A stretch of 64,000 nucleotides of DNA from Capsicum annuum (taxonomy: Eukaryota; Streptophyta; Magnoliopsida; Solanales; Solanaceae): contig NC_061120.1 of assembly GCF_002878395.1 (NCBI RefSeq), positions 116,052,705 through 116,116,704 on the forward strand. Direction: 5' to 3'. This document shows positions 45,758 through 58,481 of this stretch, piece by piece. Positions within the stretch are counted from its first letter, which is position 1; every line of letters begins with the position of its first letter. The position numbers were made by a program, and so were the translations under genes. The notes under the pieces were generated by a model that was not told where the DNA came from, searched no databases, and saw only the letters and a program-made list of their open reading frames with translations.

Positions 45758-46300
45758 AGTTTGTAATGCCCCAAATCTAGTACCCAAAATGTTACACGGT
45801 GCTCATGACCCTAAAGGATCACAAACTAACCCATGACTGATATTTGTACCTGTATACTACATAAAATACTGAATAATATGGAAACATGAACTGAAAGGCC
45901 ATAAGGTTCACATATCTGAAGTAAAATATAACATCTAAAAAGGGGTAAAAAATGCCCAAAACAATTGAAATAACTGTCTGATCATAATAGTCTAGAAACC
46001 CTTTAACTGACTAAATTATCTAAGTAAGGAGTTCATGGGAGATGTCCCCAACTAACTCCAACTAATAAACTAATAAATGATATAATAAGGACTAATCATG
46101 TCCTCAAAAGATGAGGACTCACTTCTAACTCTGACTGTTGAGACTGGAATCTACTGTTGCTCTAGAGCTCGTGTCTCTGAACCTATGGTATAAGACAGCA
46201 TAGCATGAATGCATCAGTACTTTGAATATACTATTATGCATGTGAGGTAGGATAAATGCATTTGGTTCATATGCATGAACAATAATAATAACAGATAATG

Positions 46301-47793
46301 TGTGAGCTAATGCTAACATATTTGAGGCATTTAACTAAGAATAATTGCAAAGTCTTAAGCAACTTTTATCGTTTTTGATTATTTTATATTTGATTTTACA
46401 GTAGAAGCTAAGATGCTAGAAAATCAACAAGGATGGAAGCAAAAGAGTTGAAATCTAAAGCAAAAAAAGAGAAGTGTGGCTGACGAGATTCTCGATAAGT
46501 CGTCAGCCCTGTGATAAGTTATCATCTTTATCGTCATCCTTAGACTAAAAATGGACCTCAACTGAAAGTTGTGATGATATTTCATGATATGCCTTCAAGG
46601 AGTTTATAGGTTGTCAAAATTTTCGTTAGTCTAAGGTAGAACATGGCAGCTGAGGTAGATAAGTGATGACATTTATGATAAGTTGTCAAAGAACTAATAG
46701 GCCATCACAGTTCATCGTCAGCCTAAGGCAGCGAATTTCTAAATCAAAGAGGAGCTGATGATATTTGCGATAAGTCGTCAGCCTCCTGATAAGGCATCAC
46801 AAATGGTGTCACCTGTCCAAGAAATTGCTGCACTCTATGATTTTTTTTCAATAATTAGGGTGAACTATTTAAAGCATTGTTTAGAGTTTTCTAAGTAGTT
46901 CTGAACATCTTTTGGGAGACACATATTTTTTTTCTTTTCTCTCTAGTTTTTTTGGCTTGAAAAATAATTAACTTTGAAGAGATTTCCATCTACTTTGGGG
47001 ATTCCTATTGTGATCTAATCTGAGAATCACTAGTTATTATTCATCTTGTGGTAAGTTTATCTTTCAAATTATGAATTTATCTAGTTGTTTCGATTATTAC
47101 ATCATGAGTACCTAAACCCCTCTAACCTAAATTATGGGATCTATGGGTTAAGTTTTTGTAAGATGCTAAGTGTTTAAGATTTAAAAGGTAATAGGACTCC
47201 TTGATAATTCCAAAATATTAATCATTGTCTATTGGTTGTAAACAATAGATAGCACCTTCTTTGATTTACTTGAGATAAGAAATCAAATACAGTAGGAAGT
47301 GAATTATTGACAGGGACTTGGAAGCACTAAAAACTTCCATTTAATAATTAACGTTGTAACATGGTTGATTAACCTTAGGTAAATTCTGGTCAGTAGATAT
47401 AAACTCCCTAAGTCCAAAAGGATTAGGTAATTAAATATTTAAGTAGGTTGAGAGATATTTAGGCATAACTTTGATAAAGATAATCTGTTGTCCTATTTAC
47501 TGTGAGAATCTTAAATCACTATTAGCATCTGTGAAGTACCAAAACCCATAGTGAACATAATTCTGGTTTTCCATAAATTCTTGATTACAAACGTTGAAGC
47601 TAAAATGACCAAAATTATTTGTTAAACTCAAAACTCCCCATTTCAGGAAACATCCAACTATTAGTTAATTAACTCACAAATGACTTAAGTTCATACCATA
47701 TTCCCTGTGGGATTCGACGTCAACCTAGTTGGGTTATATATTGACAACGATCGCTTATATTCTCATTAGAGAGGTGTAGTTTGAGCGTTATCA
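46301..47793 (+). repeat. 5' LTR of element C
   Basis: TGTGAGCTAATGCTAAC... to GAGCGTTATCA. The U3 carries many GATAAGTCGTCA, GATAAGTTATCA and GTCGTCAGCC words (about 46480-46810), followed by a TATA-like ATTTAAAGC (46867-46875) and a T-rich leader. Confidence 0.9.
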
Positions 47794-47798
47794 CAAAA

Positions 47799-47816
47799 TG
47801 GCATCATTTTCGAGGA
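47799..47816 (+). promoter_or_regulatory. Primer binding site of element C (tRNA-Asp type, decayed)
   Basis: TGGCATCATTTTCGAGGA, which matches the Athila/Tat primer site TGGCGCCGTTGCCGGGGA with several changes, mostly of the C-to-T or G-to-A kind. It starts five bases after the LTR end. Confidence 0.7.
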
Positions 47817-47990
47817 ATACAGTTGTAAATTGAAGTTTGTATACACTAATTGACTGTTAGTCAAGTTTCCTAGTTTTACATTTATTTTTTTTTGTTTTTT
47901 ATTGCAAGATATTTTTAGTGTATGCCATGAACCAAAAGTTTTAGAGAACCATTAGTACCACTTAATTCGTCACCGCAACGAATTGAAAGA

Positions 47991-49720
47991 ATGGTAGACC
48001 AGCAAGAGGCTGAGAGACTAGCAACCTTAGCTAGAGCTTAGGTGAATGTGCAGAATGTCAGGCAAAAAGCACAACATCCAAATCTTAAGGATGAATATTT
48101 GGGAGATAAGGAGTTGCGAAATCCTAGTGACCCAAGGCGTGCAGCGCAAGTAGCTGCACTAGTATAACATAATGCTATCAGGAACCGTCCATTTTGTGGA
48201 AGGCAAGATTACCATCCAGTCTAGTATGACCTCAATGATGATGATTATGGAATGGACGGAGTAGGTGAAATGGGTGCAATTATTCCTCCACCATTGGCAC
48301 CTGGGACAAAATTCAACGTTACGAGTATTATGATTCAACTCCTCAATCTGAAGGGGTTGTTTGGTAGCCTTCCTGGGGATGAATCGAACTTGCATTTGGT
48401 GAACTTTGTCACCATCTATAAATCTCTTGATAACCCAGGAGTGGGTCAGAATGCTATCTGATTGAGGTTGTTTCCATTGTCTCTATCTGGGGAGGCAATA
48501 TTGTGGCTTAATGAGCTGACACCCGATTCTATAACCAACTGGTGGTAGTTGAAAGGAGCTTTCCTAGAAAGGTTCTTTCCGCCTTCCAAAAGGGTACAAT
48601 TGAGGGATGAGATTAGAAACTTTAGGCAGCTCCCAACTGAAGCCTTGCATAAAACCTGGGAGAGATTCAAGAAGAACCTGATACAGTGTCTGAACCATAA
48701 TATGAAGGACATACACTTAATGAAGACTTTGTACAGGGTTCTTAACTCTATAAAAAAAACAATTATAGATAATGTTGCTGGTGGTTCGTTTGTTGATCTT
48801 ATATTCCCAGAGTCTTCAGAGATGCTAGAGAGATTGACCAAACAGAGTTAGGTATGGCATACCAAAGACTCTGTGGTAGCCATCCCTACTGTTTTTATGG
48901 GTATGACTACGGAACAAAACAGAAGAGATAAAAAGCATTACCAAGACATGGCTCACCTAAAAATGTAGATGGATCTGCTAACCAAGCACTTTCTATCAGG
49001 TAAGACTGAGAAAGTGAAAGTTGTGGGATCTCAAGATAAAGAGGTGAAAGCTGTGGGATCTCAAGATAGAGTTGATGCAGATACAAAAGAAGAGGCGAAC
49101 TATGTTAATAATCAGGGGGGTTTTCGAGGCAATGGCCAAGGAAATAAAGGTCGGAATTGTTATGATAAGCCTGGTTATAAAGATAGAGATCAAGGAAATT
49201 AGAGAAACAATAATGATAGGAGCTGGATCTATGTCCCTCCTGGAAATCGTGAAGGTGCTACAACAAGTTCTAAAAAAATGTCCATGGAGGACATGATGGC
49301 TAAGTTACTGAAGGAAGTGAAGGCTACCAACTCTGGTGTGACTACCATGAAGACCGATCTGTCATATGTTAGTCAGTTGGTAAACTCACACTCCACTACA
49401 ATTAAATAGTTGGAGCGACAAATGAGCTAACTCTCCGCAGCATTTAACCAGAGAAAGAGTATGGTTCAGAATTCATGGAATGATAGCTCATATATGGCGA
49501 TTACCACTAGGAGTGGTAAGATGTTAACTTGCCCTTATATGGGCAAAAGTTTCGTTAAAGATATGACTGAGGTAGAGGATGAACCCAAAGAAGAATTTCC
49601 AGTTAAGTCTGAGAAGCTGGATAGCTCTGATGGTCTTCTAAAAAAAGAGAAAAAGAAGGAGAAGAAGGTAGTGTTGAAAACTCTCCGAAGACCACCACCT
49701 CCCTTTCCTCAATTATTATA
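47991..49720 (+). pseudogene. Element C gag
   Basis: Likely start ATG 47991 (MVDQQEAERLATLARA, then TAG). It continues with NPSDPRRAAQVAALV and GTKFNVTSIMIQLLNLKGLFGSLPGDESNLHLVNFV, then the gag core KGAFLERFFPPSKRVQLRDEIRNFRQLPTEALHKTWERFKKNL (48549-48680) and NVAGGSFVDL. A Gln/Asn/Gly-rich segment with a Cys remnant (CYDKPGY) stands where a zinc knuckle may have been. The C-terminal part is 49461-49720, with AITTRSGK and a Lys/Pro-rich end. TAG/TAA/TGA breaks occur at several points. Confidence 0.82.
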
Positions 49721-49729
49721 AAAAAGTTG

Positions 49730-50390
49730 CTGATGCAAAATTCAGCAAGTTCATGGCAATGCTCAAATAATTGATGGTGAATGTGCCATTAGATGAGATA
49801 CTCAAGCAAATGCCAGGATATGCAAAGTCCATGAAGGACCTTGTGACTAAGAAAAGAGCGGTGAGCTATGATCTGGCGGATATTCTCCTCCATTGTAGTG
49901 CTATCTTTATGCAAACTTTGGTGCAGAAGAAGCCAAATCTAGGAGCATTCCTATTCCCTGTATGATTTGGTCTTTGGAATTCACTAAGTCATTATGTGAT
50001 CTGGGAGCAAGCATTAATTTGATATTGCTGGCTGTATATTAAAAGCTGGGCCTGGGAAATCCCATACCCACTAACATGTAACTCGTAATGGTGGACAGGT
50101 CGGTAAAATGACCTGTTAGTATTTTGTATGATGTGTTGGTGAAGGTAGCTAGCTTCATATTCCCTGCAGATTATATGATTCTAGATTACGACATGGACTT
50201 TGAGGTGCCCAAAATCTTGGGTCGACCTTTTCTCACAATCGGAAGAGTGTTGATTGATTTAAGAGTGAATGAGCTCTTATTTAAGATGAATGATGAGGTA
50301 GTACGATTTGATGTGCGTAAGTCAATGAAGCAGCATGAAGAAATGAGTGTGTTCTTAATGGTTGATGTGTATTATGAGGACAAATAGGAA
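49730..50390 (+). pseudogene. Element C protease
   Basis: MVNVPLDEILKQMPGYAKSMKDL is the gag-protease junction region; CDLGASINLILL (about 49996-50030) is the active site, where the usual Asp-Xaa-Gly is Asp-Leu-Gly as common in this lineage. Then DVLVKVASFIFPADYMILDYDMDFEVPKILGRPFLTIGRVLIDL is the flap-to-end region with ILGRPFL. Breaks lie between them. Confidence 0.8.
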
Positions 50391-51305
50391 ATGTCAATAG
50401 AGGAGCAACTTGTTATCGAGGCTTTAGCTGCAGTTCTGATGAATTTTAATCTTGATGGCATGGAGGAATATGAAGATACTATTTGTTCTTTGTTAGAAAT
50501 AGGCTCATACCCTTATGCTCCTAAGAAGCTAGACCTTGATTTTGCGAATCGACCGACACCGCCGGCTAAGCCATCCATTGAAGAGCCACTAGTGTTGGAA
50601 TTGAAAGAACTGGTTGGGTATTTAAGGTACATGTTTTGGGGCCATGAAAACATTCTACCTATGATTATTGTGGCTGATTTAGGTGAGTAACAGGTAGAAG
50701 AACTTATTTTCATACTTTAGAGGTATAAGAGAGAAATCGGACAGACTATCACAGATATTATTGACATTTCCCCAGGCATTTGCACGCCTAAAATACAACT
50801 TGAGAAAGATTATATTCAGACCATCGAGCACCAGCGCCATCTTAACCCACCAATGCAAGAGGTGGTTAAGAAGGAAATTATTAAGTGGTTAGATGCAGGA
50901 ATGGTTTACCCTATTTTAGACAGCAAATGGGTGAGCCCAGTTCAATGCATACCTAAGAAAAGGGACATGAATATGGTTGGAAATGACAGGAATGAGTTGA
51001 TTCCACTTAGTCCTGTGACTGGGTGAAGAGTTTTAATGGGCTACCGCAAACCAAATTCATAGACTTTGAAAGACCACTTCCCAATGCCCTTTATGGACCA
51101 AATGCTTGATCGATTGATCGGAAGGGTATGGTACTGCTTCTTAGATAGTTATTCTAGATATAATCAGATCTGTATTGCTCCGAAAGATCAGGAGAAGAAA
51201 ACATTCACGTGCCCATATGGCACCGTTGCATTTAAGAGAATGTTGTTTGGGCTGTGCAATGCACCCGCTACTTTTTAATGGTGCATGATGTCTATCTTCT
51301 AAGAT
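50391..51305 (+). pseudogene. Element C reverse transcriptase, N-terminal half
   Basis: Linker (50391-50690, with LELKELVGYLRYMF), then the RT start with QHRHLNPPMQEVVKKEIIKWLDAGMVYPI (about 50829-50918; first His from CAC/CAG wording), SKWVSPVQCIPKK, and an open piece 51066-51278 carrying FPMPFMDQMLDRLIGR, FLDSYSRYNQI and MLFGLCNAPATF. A TAA at 51277-51279 stands after ATF, where Gln is expected. Confidence 0.85.
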
Positions 51306-52241
51306 ATGGTGGAGGACACCATAGAGGTATTCATGGATGATTTCTTTGTGGTGGGAGAATTATTTGAGTTGTGTTTGGTAAACCTGAGTATGGCCTTACA
51401 ACGATATGTCAAATTTAATTTGGTGCTTAATTGGGAGACATTTCACTTTATGGTAAAGGAGGGCATCATTCTCGGGCAAAAAATTTCAGCAAAAGGAATA
51501 GAATTTGATCGAGCCAAGGTTGAAGTTATTGAGAAACTACGACCTCCCATTATAGTGAAGGGAGTGCATACTTTCCTTGGGCATTCTGGGTTTTACCGGA
51601 GGTTTATAAGAGATTTCTCAAAAGTTGAAAATCCACTTGGAAAACTTTTGGAGAAAGAAGTGAAGTTTTCCTTTGATGATGAGTGCTTAAAGGCATTTGA
51701 ATGCCTTAAAATGAAGCTAGTTGAGTCCCATATCATTGTTATACCGGACTGGTCAAAACTGTTTGAGATCATGTGTGATGCAAGCGGTGTTGCCCTTGGA
51801 GCTATATTGGGACAAAACAGAGAGAAATTGTTTCATCCAATATATTATGCCAGCAAAGCACTGAATGGAGCGCAAAAGAACTACACCATCACTGAGCAGA
51901 AACTTCTGGCAGTAGTATATGCTTTTGAGAAATTCAGGTTTTATCTTTTTGGGACCAAGGTGGTGGTTCACACTGACCATGCAGCTTTAAGGTATTTGAT
52001 GTCTAAGAAGGATGCAAAACCAAGGCTGATTAGATGGGTGTTGCTGCTACAAGAAATTAACTTTGAAGTCAAAGATAGGAAAGGGTGTGAAAACCAGGTT
52101 GTGGATTATCTGTCTAAAATGGAAGTTGAGCAGGCAATTAGTGATGAAATAAAGATAAATAATGCATTTCCTGATGAGGAGATCTTGTTGCTGCTGTGGA
52201 TAAATTGCCTTGGTATGCTGATTTTGCAAATTATGCTGTGA
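51306..52241 (+). pseudogene. Element C RT C-terminal half and RNase H
   Basis: 311 codons fully open. [12 protein letters not shown] (catalytic Asp-Asp), then [23 protein letters not shown] and [22 protein letters not shown]. RNase [16 protein letters not shown] (catalytic Asp), [32 protein letters not shown] (catalytic Glu), [12 protein letters not shown] (catalytic Asp), [15 protein letters not shown]. All four RNase H catalytic positions appear present. It is the longest intact coding stretch of the retroelements here; without the 5' half it cannot work. Confidence 0.88.
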
Positions 52242-53494
52242 GTGAGGTCATTTCAAAAAATCTTTCTTTCCATCAAAGAAAGAAATTCCTGCATGATGAG
52301 ACACATTACTTGTGGGATGAGCCGTATCTTTTTCGGCGATGTACTAACAATATTATAAGGAGATGCATTCCAGAAAGGGATGTATTGTACATATTGAAAG
52401 CATGTCATTCTTCCCCAGTTGGAGGTCACCATGCAGGTGACCGAATGGCTAGGAAGGTATTGCAGAGGAGTTACTATTGGCCAACATTGTTCAAGGATGC
52501 CCACGATTTTGTGCTGAAATACGACTAATGTCAGAGGCAGGGGTCAATCTCCAAAAGACATGAGATGTCTTTGACTAAGATGCTTGAAGTGGAATTATTT
52601 GATGTCCAGGGCATCAATTTTATGGGTCCTTTTGTAAGCTCGTATAGGATGAAATATATTTTAGTTTCTATTGACTATGTCTCGAAATGGGTCGAAGTTG
52701 TTGCCTTGTTTGATATAAAGGAAAGAGAGTTGTTTCTTTTTCAAAAAGAACATCTTCCCTTACTTTGGTGTACCACGCACTATTATAAGTAATGGAGGAT
52801 CTCATTTTTGTAACAAAGTGTTTCGAGCTACTTCAGTAAAATATAGGGTGAAATAGCATAGAGTAGCCACTCTATATCACCCACAGACTAGTAGGCAAGT
52901 AAAGGTGTCAAATTGAGAGATTAAGGCCATCCTAGCTAAAACGGTGAATGCTAGTCGGAAAGACTGGTCTAGAAAGCTCGATGATGCCTTATGGGCATAC
53001 TGGACTGCTTTTAAGACACCCATTGGCATGTCACCATTTCAGATGGTCTATGGAAAATCATGCCACCTACCAAGAAAGCTAGAGAACAAGGCCTTATGGG
53101 TACTCAAAAGGTTAAATCTGAGTTGGAAAGAGGTAGTAGAGCTAAGACTGGGACAACTAAATGAGATAGATGAATTCCATCTTAGGAGATATGAATGAGC
53201 ATACCTATATAAAGAAAAGATAAAAAATATCATGATTGGATGATAGAGAAATGAGATTTCCGAAAGGGTGACTTGGTGCTATTATTCAATTCCAAACTCA
53301 AACTGTTCCCAGGTAAACTTAAATCCAAGTGGTCGGGCCTATTTAGAGTTAGTCAAGTCTACTTATCTAGAGTAGTAGAACTTAAAAATGAAGATGACAA
53401 TACCTTCAAGGTGAATGGGCAACGAGTCAAACTGTATATTGGTCCAAAAGAATCAATGGAAAGTAGTTCTGCTCTCTATCTCGATGAAGTCTGA
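52196..53494 (+). pseudogene. Element C integrase
   Basis: In order: [14 protein letters not shown]; the HHCC zinc region HSSPVGGHHAGDRMARKVLQRSYYWPTLFKDAHDFVLKYD with a stop where the first knuckle Cys follows, then CQRQG (52196-52550); the core with VQGINFMGPFVSSYRMKYILVSIDYVSKWVE (first catalytic Asp region, altered); a frame change near 52760; then IISNGGSHFCNK (usual Asp of the second motif is Asn); and [36 protein letters not shown] (52950-53080). A C-terminal piece at 53273-53494 has LFNSKLKLFPGKLKSKWSGLFRV. Broken. Confidence 0.85.
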
Positions 53495-54932
53495 AGTAAT
53501 CAAGATACCTGAGTCGTGCTGCGATGTTAAATCAGGCGCTACATGGGATGGAACTTATGATCCTCATGATTGATTTAATCCAGGTATACCCTAATCCTTA
53601 GTTTAATTTTTCTTTGATTTTAAGCTGAGGGTGTAGGGTGAATTATTGTTGTAAAATTTTATAGTCAACTAGGAAAAATACTAGTACTTGAGGCAGTTAA
53701 CTTGTTTTTATAATTTTTTAGCACCTCTCCAATGGACTGAGTAGTTACTTGTGTGAATTGAATCTAAGTGTGACCACTGTGCATCTTTGTATGGCATTAG
53801 TTCTAGTGACGAAATAATCAGTGCTAAACAACTGCATGAACGAAACAAGTAGTAGCTTGTGATATACTTGTGTGTCATGTGTGTGTGAGATCTTACTCAG
53901 TTCCCATTGTATGTTGAATCCAGAACTTGCCCGGTTACTCTTACCTAGGTTGAAGGATAGAGGGTAGGAAAGGATCATAGGCTGTTTTGATATTAACCCA
54001 CTGTTAGCCTAAATGACCTTCCCTGTATGTAGAATATCCCTTGATCCCTACTTTGATCCTGATTAGCTTATTTTTTATGACACCTGTCACCTTCTAGTTT
54101 ATATCATAATAAACCTGTTTTGGCCTTGGTCCTCCTTGGACATTGTACACCTTAACTTAGGCAAATGGTCTAAGTTGAGGGTGGCTATCATAGGGGTGCA
54201 TGATGCAAAATGAGTAGGAAGAAAGGTAGAGTAAAAGAAAAGATTAAAAAGTTGTGTGTGGTAGAGAAGAGCAATAAAAAAAAGTTGTGAAAAAAAAGTG
54301 ATTGTAGAAAAGACAGCACCCATCCTGAATAAGTGTGATCAAAAAAAGAGAAAAATAGAAAAAGGCTAATGAGTGAAACCCCAAAAAGCTAGTGTAGTGT
54401 CAAGGAGGCTTAGTCACTTTAAATATCATCGAGTATCATACCAGCCCCTAGCCCACATTACAAGCCAAAGAGAAGACCTATAGTGATCCTAGCTGACCTG
54501 TCTGACGATCTGGGTAATGAAAATAAGGGCAAGCCTATGGTATTCGACATACATTGATTGGAACTTTATTCTGAGAGTGAGTGTCTTGTGACTGCCCCCA
54601 TGGTTATATATGTGATGTCTGATATGATAAAAAGGGGATTTCTTTGTAGTGAGAGCACACTGGTTACATCGCTAGTTACTAACTTGTTTGGATAGTGTAA
54701 ACTTGATGTATGCATGGTTGTGTTGTTGAGTTGGTGCCATATCTTGATTCCTGTGTGTTGCATTCATGTTCTTCAATAATATACATAGTTGTTCTTGAAT
54801 TGACTGACCTTGGAGATGGTGAAGATGTTTGAGATAATATAAATAATTGACTGCCAAATGTACTTTGTATGCTCTTAGTTGTGTTCGAGTTGCTTAAGGA
54901 AAAGCAATTGTTTTAAGTTGAGGGTGTTTATA
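53495..54932 (+). other. Element C 3' non-coding region with polypurine tract
   Basis: Nearly 1.4 kb without a gene; Athila elements often carry an env-like ORF here, but none is seen. The polypurine tract is probably AAGTTGAGGGTG (about 54915-54926). The stretch parallels 11100-12596 in wording, showing that the two elements belong to one superfamily. Confidence 0.65.
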
Positions 54933-56428
54933 TGTGAACTGATGCTAACACGTTTGAAGCTTTTAACTGAGAATAATTGCAAAGTTTTATGCAATTTTTG
55001 TCATTTTTTATTGTTTTATCTTTGATTTTGCAGTAAAAGCTACGATTCTAGGGAACCAACAAGGATGAAAGCAAAAGAGTTGAAATCTGAAGCAAAAAGA
55101 AGAGAAGTATGGCTGATGACATTCCTGATAAGTCGTTAGCCCTGTGATAAGTTATCAACTTCATCGTCAGCCTTAGACAGAGAAAGGACCTCAGCTGAAA
55201 GTTGTGAAGATATTTCGTGATAAGCCGTCAAGGAGTTGATAGGTCGTCAAAATTGTCGTCAGTCTAAGGCAGAACATGAGAGCTGAAGTAGAAAAGTGAT
55301 GACATTCATGATAAGTCATCAAAGATCTGATAGGCCATCACAGTTCGTCGTCAGCCTAAGGCAGCGAATGTAAAAATCAAAGAGGAGCTGATGATATTTA
55401 TGATTCGTCGTTAGCCTCCTGATAAGGCGTCACGAATGGCATCACCTATCCAAGAAATTGCTGCACTCTATGATTTTGTTTCCATAATTAGGGTGAAATA
55501 TTTAAAGCATTGTTTAGGGTTTTTAAGCAGTTTCAAACATCTTTTGGGAGACACATATTTTTTTACTTTTCTCTCTAGTTTTTTTGGCTTGAAAAACAAT
55601 TAACTTTGAAGAGATTTCCATCAATACTTTGGGTATTCCTATTGTGATCTAATCTGAGAATCACTAGTTATTATTCATCTTATGGTAAGTTTATCTTTCA
55701 AATTATGATATCATCTAGTTGTTCCGATCATTACATCATGAATGGCTAAACCCCTCTAACCCGAATTATGGGATCTATGAGTTAAGTTTTGGTAAGATGA
55801 TAAGTGCTTAAGATGTAAAAGGTAATAGGACTCCTTGATAATTCTAATATTTTAATCATTGTTTATTGTTTGAAAATAATAGATAGCACCTGCTTTGATT
55901 TTGTTGAGATAAGAAATCAAATACAGTAGGAACTGAATTATTGACAGAGACTTAGAAACACTAAAAACTTCCATTTAATAATTGACGTTGTAACAAGGTT
56001 GACTAACCTGAGGTAAAATCTGGTCAGTAAATATAAATTCCCTAAGTCCGAGAGAATTATGTAATTAAATGCTTAGGTAGGTCGAGAGACATTTAGGCAT
56101 AACTTCGATAAAGATTATTTGTTGTCCTATTTACTTTGAGAATCTTGAATCACTATTAGCATCTATCAAGTACCAAAACCCATAGTGAACGTAATTCTGG
56201 TTTTCCTTAAACTCTTGATTACAAACACGAAATCCAAAGTGACCAACAATTATTTGCTAAACTCAAAACCCTCAATTTCAGGAAACATTAAACTATCAGT
56301 TGATTAACTCACAAACGACATAAGTTCACCCCATATTCCCTATGGAATTTGACCCCAACCTAGTTGGGTTATATATTGACAATGATCGCTTACATTCTCA
56401 TTAGAGAGGTGTAGTTTAAGCGTTATCA
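54933..56428 (+). repeat. 3' LTR of element C
   Basis: TGTGAACTGATGCTAAC... to AAGCGTTATCA. Its GATAAGTCGTTAGCC/GATAGGTCGTCA word patch is at about 55110-55440. After it the interrupted LTR of B resumes at ATAGACTAACTATCATGAG (56429). Confidence 0.9.
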
Positions 56429-58481
56429 ATAGACTAACTATCATGAGCGTGAGAATACATGCATGAGACATAATAACTGACACTGATATCATGATAACAT
56501 GATTACTTAATCTGAATACTGATAACTAATAAAACTAATAACATAAGTGACTGTATCTGACAATCCTAAATCTTATGGAACTAGCTGAGTTCCATACTGT
56601 ATCTGAGTTGACTGTATCTAATAATCCTGAATTCTATAGAACTATCTGAGTTCTTTTACTAAGACTAATACTAAAACTGTGGGAAGTAGTCATCAAACCG
56701 ATATGCCCCAAATAATACATTATAGATGAATTGGGGTTCAATCTATGCCGTGATTGGAAAGGTGTGAATACCGCACCACTAGTAAGGACAACATGTGAGT
56801 GACCCTAATATAACAGGTAACTCTAATAAAAATGGTGGGAACCCTTATATAACAGGTTAAGCCACCTCATCTACCCTAATATAACAGGCTATGTTATCTC
56901 AACCTATGTTGGCTACATAGTTTTGGAACGCAAGGATTGCTTCTAAGAATCACACCCTCATATAACAGGTGAGTTCCTACCCTTTGGTTCACTCGGTGCT
57001 AATTTCAACTCCCATCTGAATAGACACAAAACATTATTTACTGAACTGAACATGAGCTGAGTTACTAAATACCATTGACTGACATAATACTGCTGATGAC
57101 AAATGACTGAGTTCATAAGATCATGGAGATTTCCTGAGTCATAAGACTATCTGAAGTCTAGTGAAAACATGACATGGCTCTAGGCACACAGCTAATATTT
57201 TGGGTACAAGTACCCCCAAGACTCGATAGAAGGAAACTGACAAAGCATTACTTGCTTGAATTCATAATAATCACCATAATGCATTTACAGAAGCATTTCA
57301 TCAAACATGTAATAGGCATAAGCTTGTACATACATGGGGATTTCATGACAACATGCTAGTTAAGCACTTTTCCTTCATTTAGGCATTAAATCAAACATAT
57401 TGTAGGTATGGTACATGTAAACATCATTGTACAACAATTAAACATCATGGTCATATTCTAATTTCATCATTCAAGGGTTTAGTCATAGGTTTACATGAAT
57501 CTATATCTATAATAACTACACCCACAAAGAAATTATCACCCAACATAGAGTAAAATTTAATTTCTCATTTATCAACATGAACAAGAATAGCCCAATCATG
57601 AAATAATAAAGAAAATCCATAACTTAAAGTTGGAAAAGGGATTCTTGGACTTTATGGATGAAAAGAGTCCATGAATGAACACTATGCATACCTGGGTTGA
57701 GTTTTCTTGATGTTCTTGAACTTGAGGGATTTGAATCTCTTAGTTTTTTGGAGAAGATTTGGATTCTTGTTCTTGGAGATTAATTTTAGAGAGAAACCCT
57801 AATGTTGTTATCGAAATAATAATAAAAAAATGGGTAGAAATCGGATATAACTGGGTATATATAAGTGGGAGTAAATAACCAAAATACCCCCGTTAAAATG
57901 ACTTAAAAAAAAATCTAAACGGGACCTGCGATAGTGGGTACGATGGTCCATCGCTAGGTTGATTGTCCATTCGACTGACCGTCGCACATAGATCTGAATA
58001 GGGTCTCACTGCCTAGGCTTCAATGGCTTGGGCAACGATCCGTAGCAAGTTTGATGGTCTGTCATATTGCCCATCGTACCTTATCCAGAAGGTAGCCTCA
58101 CTGTTTCCCTTGTGATGGCTTGAGCGACAATCTGTCGCTAGTCTAATGGTCCATCAGCCTGATCGTCACTCCTAGGTAGAAGGTAGTCCCCACTTTCTTG
58201 ATTCAATGGTCATGGGCGACGGTCTATCACAATTTCAATGGTCCATTGGCCTCACCGTCGCATCTGGGCATCTTTACTGCCTTGTATTTTGGCCATAACT
58301 TTCTCCTCTGATGTCATATTTTGACAAAATTGGTATCGTTGGAAAGCTAATTCAATTTCTCACGTGAAAAAAAGTGAAAATCTTTAAAATACCATATGTA
58401 CAAAAGTGGATTCATATTTCAAAGCAAGCTTCTAACATTCTTGAGACAATTTCAAGCTAAGAAAAAGTATGGGGTATTACA

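Larger units (their letters stand above)
46301..56428 (+). mobile_element. Element C: Athila/Tat-like Ty3/gypsy element nested in the LTR of B
   Basis: LTRs of 1493 bp (46301-47793) and 1496 bp (54933-56428), both TGTGA...TTATCA. A tRNA-Asp-like primer site, gag, protease, RT, RNase H and integrase follow in order, then about 1.4 kb without genes. LTR copies differ by about 10 percent in a 165-bp stretch compared by eye. No clean target duplication: left flank GATAATG, right flank ATAGAC. The order and protein style (IIKWLDAGMVYPI, FMDDFFV) place it with Athila/Tat rather than chromoviruses. No chromodomain is visible. Confidence 0.9.
37978..58481 (-). mobile_element. Element B: minus-strand chromovirus inserted in gag of A, itself split by C
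   Basis: LTRs are 37978-40597 and 45762-58481 (the latter interrupted by C at 46301-56428). Internal region, minus strand: gag, protease, RT, RNase H, integrase, chromodomain. Likely target site duplication ATTAG (37973-37977) against AGTAG (58482-58486), one mismatch. On either side gag of A continues, which fixes the insertion point. LTR difference is about 8 percent over a 180-bp stretch compared by eye (39301 against 57179). Confidence 0.9.
45762..58481 (-). repeat. 5' LTR of element B, split by element C
   Basis: Part 1 is 45762-46300, part 2 is 56429-58481. The left LTR reads continuously across the corresponding point (AATAATAATAACAGACTAACTATC at about 38498-38521), proving that 46301-56428 is an insertion. 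The U3 patch with GATGGTCCATCG words is at about 57930-58265. LTR ends TGTAATGCCCC and GGTATTACA. Confidence 0.9.

Noticed and set aside
53495..54932. env-like ORF of element C
   Set aside because: No long frame with signal or membrane segments; the region is non-coding.
46290..56434. Clean target site duplication of element C
   Set aside because: Left GATAATG and right ATAGAC do not give a convincing 5-bp duplication.
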